Below, in pieces: positions 58,557 through 64,000 of a stretch of DNA of 64,000 bases. Below the pieces are notes generated by a model. It did no database searches. It had not been told where the DNA came from and saw nothing but the letters and a program-made list of their open reading frames with translations. The translations under genes and the position numbers were made by a program. How positions within the stretch are numbered: the first letter of the stretch is position 1; the number at the start of each line of letters is the position of its first letter. Source of the DNA: Chitiniphilus eburneus (GTDB lineage Bacteria > Pseudomonadota > Gammaproteobacteria > Burkholderiales > Chitinibacteraceae); NCBI RefSeq assembly GCF_005048205.1, contig NZ_SUMF01000001.1:1-64000 (forward strand). Reading direction: 5' to 3'.

Positions 58557-59577
58557 GCCCTTCCCCGCCCGGCGTGTTTGAATTTTCCATTGTCTGTGAG
58601 CCGACCACTTCGATATTCAGTTTTTCTTTTCGGGTCATGCGTGCACTGGTAAATTCCTGCCCCACATGATAAAGAGGGCCCTCATTGGTCAAGCTGGCCA
58701 TTTGCAGTATGTATTCGCCCAGCACCAGGAGCACCAACGAAATAAGAAAAAACATACCGGACTGCTGCAGCGACATGCTCACCCATCCCGGAGCAACATC
58801 CGACTTGAATATGCCAACCGTAACAACGTAAATTGAATAGAGCAGGTTTGCTGCGGCACCAAACAAGGACAAGCTTGTAACCAACCGCATCGGCCCTTGA
58901 GTAGTTGAAACAAGCAAGCGCATTCCCCGATCAATGCTTTCCCTCAGATTTTTATTATTTTCCGCATAAGGCTTGGCACTATATTCCATATTTACACGAG
59001 CAAAACCACCCGTTGCCGGCAAGTGTCGATAGGTTATCGATGGCTGCGGGTGTTGAAGTATGAAATTGATCACTCGTTTGCTGAGAACTCGATAATTTGG
59101 CGCTTCTTTTGCCAGATGAACCCCGCCAAAGTTCTTGTATAGAAAATTAAAAACGCCATACGCCATACGGTAAGCCCGCTTTTGACGTGGCTGCTGCTGG
59201 TTACTGGCAAAAACAACATCAGCACCGCTAACGGCTTTATCAAGCATTTGGGGTAAAAACTCAATATCATCAGCAAAAGGATCAATGACTACAATGAAAT
59301 CACCTAACGCATTCTCAAGCCCCACCCACGCCGCGGTGTCACTGCTCACTTCTTTCGTCAATGCGTATACCTGGAGGTTGGGCAAGCCGTCAGAAGACGT
59401 CAAGCCTTTCAGAACTCCAACACTGTCGTCACCAGAAGCGTTATCAACAATAATCAGCTCATAATCGCTCACATAGGACGATATTCTTGAAGATGCATTT
59501 TTAAGGACGCTCTCCAACTGAGGTCCTTGATTGCGTACAACAAACACAACAGACAAGAAAACCGGGAAGAATTCCAT
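58543..59577 (-). CDS. GT2 glycosyltransferase with C-terminal membrane helices
   Basis: 344 residues. GT-A fold with SVVFVVRNQGPQLESVLK, LIIVDNASGDDSV and VIDPFADD; two TM helices at about 233-258 and 273-295, as in GtrB/ArnC polyprenyl-phosphate sugar transferases. First gene of the seven-gene glycan operon, ATG at 59577. Confidence 0.83.
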   Translation of the reverse strand: MEFFPVFLSVVFVVRNQGPQLESVLKNASSRISSYVSDYELIIVDNASGDDSVGVLKGLTSSDGLPNLQVYALTKEVSSDTAAWVGLENALGDFIVVIDPFADDIEFLPQMLDKAVSGADVVFASNQQQPRQKRAYRMAYGVFNFLYKNFGGVHLAKEAPNYRVLSKRVINFILQHPQPSITYRHLPATGGFARVNMEYSAKPYAENNKNLRESIDRGMRLLVSTTQGPMRLVTSLSLFGAAANLLYSIYVVTVGIFKSDVAPGWVSMSLQQSGMFFLISLVLLVLGEYILQMASLTNEGPLYHVGQEFTSARMTRKEKLNIEVVGSQTMENSNTPGGEGHGRD

Positions 59578-59611
59578 ATTAACCCCAACACCCTTTATCG
59601 CAACTATTGAA

Positions 59612-59639
59612 ATAATAGGAAAACTCTTTGCATTATCAA
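59612..59639 (-). promoter_or_regulatory. Sigma-70-like promoter of the glycan operon
   Basis: Minus strand TTGATA, 16-base spacer, TATTAT; the -10 end is 35 bases from the first ATG. The space 59578-59885 otherwise holds no supportable gene. Confidence 0.55.
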
Positions 59640-59885
59640 AAAAAGCCGATCAGGCAATAAAAAGCCGTCTTAACCATCGAAGCCTGTCTCAGATTTTCAT
59701 ACTTGCGCCGGCCCTGCCGGAGATAATAAAGCTTCCCATTTTCTTCGCACACGCGTCGAACCCAATCCACGATGAGTTGAGGCTGCGCAATTAGCTGAAT
59801 AACCCTATGATAAACAAATCGAACAAGCAGGAAGCAGAAAGTTTGCTCTCCGGGGCGGATCAAGTTGATCCAAGGTTCAAAAGAA

Positions 59886-59921
59886 ACAAAAAAGCCAACC
59901 TCGCAAGAGGTTGGCTTTTTT
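59886..59921. terminator. Terminator downstream of tRNA-Ile
   Basis: Perfect 11-base stem AAGCCAACCTC / GAGGTTGGCTT, loop GCAA; T-rich on both strands (TTTTTTG on minus). Begins 4 bases after the encoded CCA end. Confidence 0.9.
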
Positions 59922-59924
59922 TCT

Positions 59925-60205
59925 TGGTGGGCCCCCTGGGAGTCGAACCCAGCACCAACGGATTCCGGTTTGCGTAGCTTTCGCTACTCCCTGGACTATG
60001 CCTTCACCATAGCTTTCGCCTTAGGTGGGTGCCGTCTAGTCTCTACACCTTCAACTGCACTTTCGCGCTGAAGCTTGGCTCGGCGTTGCCATACGCGGTT
60101 GCGCTTAGGTTTCGCCGACTTTGACACCATCCCATACACAGTTTCCAAATGTATGGCACAACCTTTATGAGTCCGCTGCTCTAACCAAGCATGAGCTAGA
60201 GGCCC
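59925..60205 (-). tRNA. tRNA-Ile (CAU anticodon, tRNA-Ile2), split by a group I intron
   Basis: Exon 1 is 60205-60167 (39 bases) and exon 2 is 59964-59925 (40 bases). Joined, they form a complete cloverleaf: acceptor GGGCCTC / GGGGCCC, D arm GCTC / GAGC, anticodon stem GCGGA / TCCGT with loop CTCATAA, T arm CTGGG / CCCAG, encoded CCA. The GGGCC start and loop fit the isoleucine tRNA whose C34 is modified to lysidine rather than a methionine tRNA. The splice site follows the anticodon's U36. Confidence 0.93.
59965..60166 (-). ncRNA. Group I self-splicing intron in the tRNA-Ile anticodon loop (Azoarcus type, IC3)
   Basis: 202 bases, with no encoded endonuclease. Core segments read on the minus strand: GGGATGGTGTCAAA, GGCGAAACCTAAGCG, GTGTAGAGACTAGACGGCAC, CACCTAAGG and TATGGTGAAGGCATAGTCC. 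These match what I recall of the Azoarcus tRNA-Ile intron almost base for base, while peripheral P2, P5/P6-side and P9 loops differ. P1 forms between the exon CAT and the internal guide GTG, giving the required U-G pair at the 5' splice site; the intron ends in G. Same insertion point as in Azoarcus. Confidence 0.93.
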
Positions 60206-60212
60206 GAAGTGG

Positions 60213-60240
60213 TTAATATTACAGGTTCTAGACACCTCAA
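60213..60240 (-). promoter_or_regulatory. Probable promoter of the tRNA gene
   Basis: Minus strand TTGAGG, 16-base spacer, TATTAA, ending 7 bases before the mature 5' end of the tRNA. Both elements are 4 of 6 or better. Confidence 0.4.
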
Positions 60241-60355
60241 GAAAGCGACATTTGGCCCAAGAGTTTTAAAAGCCCCAATTAGTTGCAGGAACATGAGCAA
60301 CTCGTCTACCTAGCGACCAACCGGGGCTCCAAGACCCGAAAAAAACGGGCCACTC

Positions 60356-62296
60356 CTACTGTTCGTTGCTCACACTTTCCAGGAAGCTCTTCAGCCGCTC
60401 GGAGCGCGTGGGGTGGCGCAGCTTGCGCAACGCCTTGGCTTCGATCTGGCGGATCCGCTCGCGGGTGACATCGAACTGCTTGCCGACTTCTTCCAGCGTG
60501 TGATCGGTGTTCATGTCGATACCGAAACGCATCCGCAGCACCTTGGCCTCGCGCGGGGTGAGCGTGTCGAGGATTTCCTTGGTGGCTTCGCGCAGGCCGG
60601 CATACACCGCCGCATCCGAGGGGGCCATGTTGTTCTGGTCCTCGATGAAGTCGCCCAGATGGGAATCGTCGTCGTCGCCGATCGGCGTTTCCATCGAGAT
60701 CGGTTCCTTGGCGATCTTCAGGATCTTGCGGATCTTTTCCTCCGGCATTTCCATCTTGCCGGCCAGTTCTTCGGGCGTCGGCTCCAGGCCGGTTTCCTGA
60801 AGGATCTGGCGCTGGATGCGGTTCATCTTGTTGATCGTTTCGATCATGTGCACCGGAATGCGGATGGTGCGCGCCTGGTCGGCGATCGAACGGGTGATGG
60901 CCTGCCGGATCCACCAGGTGGCGTAGGTCGAGAACTTGTAACCGCGGCGGTATTCGAACTTGTCCACGGCCTTCATCAGCCCGATGTTGCCTTCCTGGAT
61001 CAGGTCGAGGAATTGCAGGCCACGATTGGTGTACTTCTTGGCGATCGAGATCACCAGACGCAGGTTGGCTTCGATCATTTCGCGCTTGGCGCGGCGGGCC
61101 TTGGCCTCGCCGGTGCTCATCTGGCGATTGATTTCCTTCAACTCGCGAATCGGCAGGCGTGCCCGATCCTGGAGCTCGGCCAGCTTGCCCTGCTTTTCCA
61201 TGATGGCGTGCTGATAACGCTCGAGTACGCCGGAATAGCGGTAACCACCGGCGATTTCTTCAACCACCCAGTGGGTGTCGGTTTCACGGCCGGGGAAGGT
61301 CTTGATGAAATGGTCGCGTGGCATCTGCACCTTTTGCAGGCACAGATCCATGATCTCGCGCTCGTGGCCACGGATCTCGTCGACCATCGTGCGCAATTGA
61401 TCACAGAGCGCCTCGACCTGGCGGGCAGAGAAGCGGATGAACTGGAACTGCTCGGCGATGACCTGCTGGGCGGCGACATAGTTCTTGCCGTGCGCACCTT
61501 CCTTGGCCAGTGCCTTCATCATCAGGTCGAACTGGGCACGAACGATGTCGAAGTGCTCGCGCACCTGGCCCTTGAGCAACTCGAGGTTGGCGCTGGCGAT
61601 GGCTTCGCTGTCTTCCTCTTCGGCCTCTTCGTCGTCGTCGAGATCGTCCTCGTCCGACATTTCCGGCGCCGTGGGGGCGGGTACTTCCTCGACGGCATTC
61701 GGGTCGATCACGCCGTCGATGACGTCATCGATGCGGATTTCGTCGTTCAGGCCGCGATCAACCAGTTCGAGAATGGTCTCGATCGTGGTCGGGCAGGCGG
61801 AAATCGCCTGGATCATGTGCTTGAGGCCTTCCTCGATCCGCTTGGCAATTTCGATTTCGCCTTCGCGGGTGAGGAGTTCCACCGTGCCCATCTCGCGCAT
61901 GTACATGCGCACCGGGTCGGTGGTCCGGCCGAACTCGGAGTCGACCGAGGACAAGGCTGCCTCGGCTTCTTCCGCGGCATCATCGTCGGTGACCGCCGGG
62001 GTGGCGTCGGACATCAGCAGTTCTTCGGCGTCCGGTGCTTCGTCGTACACCTGGATGCCCATGTTCGAGATCATGCTGATCACGCCCTCGATCTGCTCGG
62101 CATCGAGCATGTCGTCGGGAAGGTGATCGTTGATCTCTGCGTAGGTCAGGTAGCCCCGCTCCTTGCCGAGTACGATCAGCGATTTGAACTTGGCCTTGCG
62201 GGCATCCGCGTCCAGTTTTTCGCTGTTCTCGCGTTTCGGCTCCTTGAAGTCGGTGCGTTCTGCCTCTTCTCTGTCGAATTCGTGATCTGCCGCCAT
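60356..62296 (-). CDS. rpoD: RNA polymerase primary sigma factor RpoD
   Basis: 646 residues. Region 1.1 at the N-terminus, region 1.2 ([21 protein letters not shown]), acidic non-conserved insert (about 200-250, [14 protein letters not shown]), regions 2.1-2.4 ([36 protein letters not shown]), region 3, and region 4.2 helix-turn-helix ([20 protein letters not shown]). Housekeeping promoter recognition. Sits after dnaG with 82 bases between and before the tRNA gene. Confidence 0.98.
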   Translation of the reverse strand: MAADHEFDREEAERTDFKEPKRENSEKLDADARKAKFKSLIVLGKERGYLTYAEINDHLPDDMLDAEQIEGVISMISNMGIQVYDEAPDAEELLMSDATPAVTDDDAAEEAEAALSSVDSEFGRTTDPVRMYMREMGTVELLTREGEIEIAKRIEEGLKHMIQAISACPTTIETILELVDRGLNDEIRIDDVIDGVIDPNAVEEVPAPTAPEMSDEDDLDDDEEAEEEDSEAIASANLELLKGQVREHFDIVRAQFDLMMKALAKEGAHGKNYVAAQQVIAEQFQFIRFSARQVEALCDQLRTMVDEIRGHEREIMDLCLQKVQMPRDHFIKTFPGRETDTHWVVEEIAGGYRYSGVLERYQHAIMEKQGKLAELQDRARLPIRELKEINRQMSTGEAKARRAKREMIEANLRLVISIAKKYTNRGLQFLDLIQEGNIGLMKAVDKFEYRRGYKFSTYATWWIRQAITRSIADQARTIRIPVHMIETINKMNRIQRQILQETGLEPTPEELAGKMEMPEEKIRKILKIAKEPISMETPIGDDDDSHLGDFIEDQNNMAPSDAAVYAGLREATKEILDTLTPREAKVLRMRFGIDMNTDHTLEEVGKQFDVTRERIRQIEAKALRKLRHPTRSERLKSFLESVSNEQ

Positions 62297-62378
62297 GTGT
62301 CGTGGGACTCGGAAAGATTCGGAAAAACCGAGGATTATATCAGATCGGTACGACCCGGAGCGGTCGATTAAATTCCGA

Positions 62379-64000
62379 TCACCGGTGAAATCGTTGCCGC
62401 TGCGCCTCGCGGACCAGGTTTTCGTACTCGCGTTTTTCGGTTTCGGTGAGACCTCCGTTCACCGCCCGATACTCCAGTTCTGCCTTGCGATCCAGTGTAG
62501 CCGGTCGTTCCAGCGCCTGCCCGACGGCGGCCAGCGTCTCGGCGAACTCGATGCGACGCTCGTCGCCCTCCATTCGTCCGAAAATCTGCGTGGCCTGCGA
62601 CGACAAGCGCAGCAGGCGCTCGAACTCGCTTTCGCCCCGCCACAGTTCCACCAGTTGCATGCCACTATCGAACTGGCCGTAATTGCGCGCCGCATCGAGC
62701 ACCGCCCGCAACAATCGGGTCGCCTCCTGTGCCGGCCAGCTCGTCCAGGTTGGCTCGCCCGAGCGCGCCAGCTCGGGGTCTGCCAGCACCAGTTGGGTCA
62801 ACCGTTCGACGGGATCCTGCCGCACCTTCGGCGGTGTCAGCGCTTGTCGCTGCGGCGGGCGGTCACGCCACTTGCCGTCGCGCCATTCGCCCTTGCGTCC
62901 GCTCCGTTCGCGATTCCCCTGCCAGCCTTCGTCACGCCCGTACGAACCATCATTTCTGCTGGAAGACTCGTGACGCTCGCGATTTGACCTTTGCCCGTCT
63001 TGTCCTGACAAGATGGGTTCCAGTTCGCTCAATTCCAAGCGGCACAGTTCGGCGAGGCGTTTTTTCAGCATCACCGCATAGGCCGGAGCCTTGACGCGCG
63101 CCAGCAGAGGCTTGGCCAGATGTACCAGCCGAGCCCGACCTTCATCGCTTTCCAGCTCCACCTGGCCGGACAGCTCGCGCAGCAGGAACTGCGCCAGCGG
63201 CGTCGCCTCCTGGCGCACGCACTGTTCGAAGCGCTCGCGGCCAAACGCCTGTACGTACGAGTCGGGATCGTGCTCTTCCGGCAGAAACAGGAAGGTCAGC
63301 TTCTTGCCGTCGGCGAGCAGGTCCAGGCTGTTTTCCAGCGCCCGCCATGCAGCCTTGCGCCCCGCCCTGTCGCCGTCGAAGCAGAACACCACGTCGTCGG
63401 CCAGTTTGAGCAGTTTTCTCAGATGATCCGGCGTACAAGCGGTGCCCAGCGTCGCCACGGCGTATTCGATCCCGTGCTGCGACAGCATCACCACGTCCAT
63501 GTAGCCTTCGACCACCAGCACGCGGCCCACGTCGCGAATCGCGGCACGTGCCTGGGTCAGGCCGTACAGTTCCCGGCCCTTTTCAAATACCGGCGTTTCC
63601 GGGGAATTCAAGTACTTGGGTTCGCCCTGCCCCATCACGCGGCCACCAAAACCGATCACCGATCCACGCTGGTTCAGGATGGGGAACATCACCCGATCGC
63701 GAAAGCGATCATAGCGGCGCTTGGTATCTTCCTTGTCGATCACCAGGCCCGCTTCGGCCAGCAACTTGTTCCAGTCGTAATCGGGAAACACTTTCTTCAA
63801 TGGCTGCCAGTCTTCGCCCCCTGGCGCGTAGCCGAGGCCGAAGCGGGCCGCTGTGCGCCCTTCCAGTCCGCGTCCTTTGAGGTAGGCAATGGCCTGTGGC
63901 GCAGTCTTGAGCTGCTGGCGATAGAAATCGCTCGCCAGCTTGAGTGCATCGAACACGCCCGGCTCGGCACGGGGCGCCTCCGGGGCGCCACCAACCTCTT
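62379..64000 (-). CDS. dnaG: DNA primase DnaG (5' end beyond the window)
   Basis: The gene runs off the right edge; about the first 50-100 codons, including the zinc-binding domain, are missing. Visible: catalytic core with [19 protein letters not shown] and [14 protein letters not shown] with [12 protein letters not shown] and [16 protein letters not shown]; a linker of low complexity rich in Arg, Ser, Gly and Asp (about 40 residues, [20 protein letters not shown]); and the C-terminal DnaB-binding helices. Synthesises replication primers. The linker is longer and more charged than in most relatives. Confidence 0.95.
   Translation of the reverse strand, partial: EVGGAPEAPRAEPGVFDALKLASDFYRQQLKTAPQAIAYLKGRGLEGRTAARFGLGYAPGGEDWQPLKKVFPDYDWNKLLAEAGLVIDKEDTKRRYDRFRDRVMFPILNQRGSVIGFGGRVMGQGEPKYLNSPETPVFEKGRELYGLTQARAAIRDVGRVLVVEGYMDVVMLSQHGIEYAVATLGTACTPDHLRKLLKLADDVVFCFDGDRAGRKAAWRALENSLDLLADGKKLTFLFLPEEHDPDSYVQAFGRERFEQCVRQEATPLAQFLLRELSGQVELESDEGRARLVHLAKPLLARVKAPAYAVMLKKRLAELCRLELSELEPILSGQDGQRSNRERHESSSRNDGSYGRDEGWQGNRERSGRKGEWRDGKWRDRPPQRQALTPPKVRQDPVERLTQLVLADPELARSGEPTWTSWPAQEATRLLRAVLDAARNYGQFDSGMQLVELWRGESEFERLLRLSSQATQIFGRMEGDERRIEFAETLAAVGQALERPATLDRKAELEYRAVNGGLTETEKREYENLVREAQRQRFHR

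Noticed and set aside
59636-59863. 75-residue minus-strand frame upstream of the glycan operon
   Set aside because: Overlaps the likely promoter and has no ribosome site or family.
52574-59924. Prophage or integrative element at tRNA-Ile
   Set aside because: No integrase, phage genes or duplicated tRNA end could be found; only composition and position suggest transfer.
59925-60205. tmRNA (ssrA), possibly permuted
   Set aside because: The two ends form a standard tRNA-Ile cloverleaf including D and anticodon arms, and the middle has group I core segments; no tag-peptide reading frame is present.
60413-62371. 652-codon open frame opposite rpoD
   Set aside because: Antisense shadow of rpoD with no recognisable domain.

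Overview
The window is GC-rich chromosomal DNA from a betaproteobacterium, probably of the Neisseriales/Chromobacteriaceae type. This rests on the dnaG-rpoD pair followed by a tRNA-Ile(CAU) gene split by an Azoarcus-type group I intron, a grpE-dnaK-dnaJ block, a GlrK-QseG-GlrR system, a VasX-like type VI effector and a GH18 chitinase. The genus cannot be fixed from sequence alone. A low-GC stretch (about 52.6-59.6 kb) stands out as acquired DNA.

Layout. 1-5.7 kb: tail of a vgrG, a DUF4123 adaptor, a large VasX-like pore-forming effector and two paralogous membrane proteins that are probable immunity proteins; a relic of a second effector's 3' end lies between them. 6.1-9.3 kb: Fur-box-controlled fiu-type siderophore receptor and its partner hydroxylase piuC. 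9.4-12.4 kb: a degenerate chemoreceptor, a P-loop kinase-like protein, a broken LysR gene and a BON-domain protein. 12.6-18.6 kb: GlrR, QseG, GlrK and a MocR regulator in one overlapping operon, divergent from an MFS transporter. 18.6-21.1 kb: PilZ protein, secreted GH16-like protein, DODA-type dioxygenase. 21.2-25.4 kb: dnaJ, a small inverted-repeat-bounded cassette carrying a frameshifted four-helix-bundle gene, dnaK and grpE, the last two each with a visible sigma-32 promoter. 25.4-25.8 kb: three tandem 138-bp repeats. 26.0-29.3 kb: aceA and aceB, the glyoxylate shunt. 29.4-40.1 kb: bestrophin-like channel, ABC exporter, DUF2087 protein, GH18 chitinase, RidA, acyl-CoA desaturase, MscS channel, rfaE2, a diiron ferritin-like protein and a molybdopterin-binding-domain protein.

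40.15-51.04 kb is one minus-strand chemosensory operon of eleven tightly overlapping genes: a soluble MCP with two hairpin-tip modules, a triple CheW, CheB, a HEAT-repeat protein, CheR, CheY, CheA, a small STAS-like protein, a second CheY, a CheC-type phosphatase and a NarX-like PAS histidine kinase. It is a complete signalling pathway with unusual parts and no motor or flagellar genes beside it.

51.3-52.5 kb holds small genes and structured non-coding DNA. 52.6-59.6 kb is a seven-gene minus-strand glycan operon: two GT2 glycosyltransferases, an FAD oxidoreductase, an SDR, a TIM-barrel isomerase, an SMR-type flippase and a polytopic GT-C-like protein, resembling a Gtr-type surface-sugar system. 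It ends next to the intron-containing tRNA gene, followed by rpoD and the start-truncated dnaG at the window edge.
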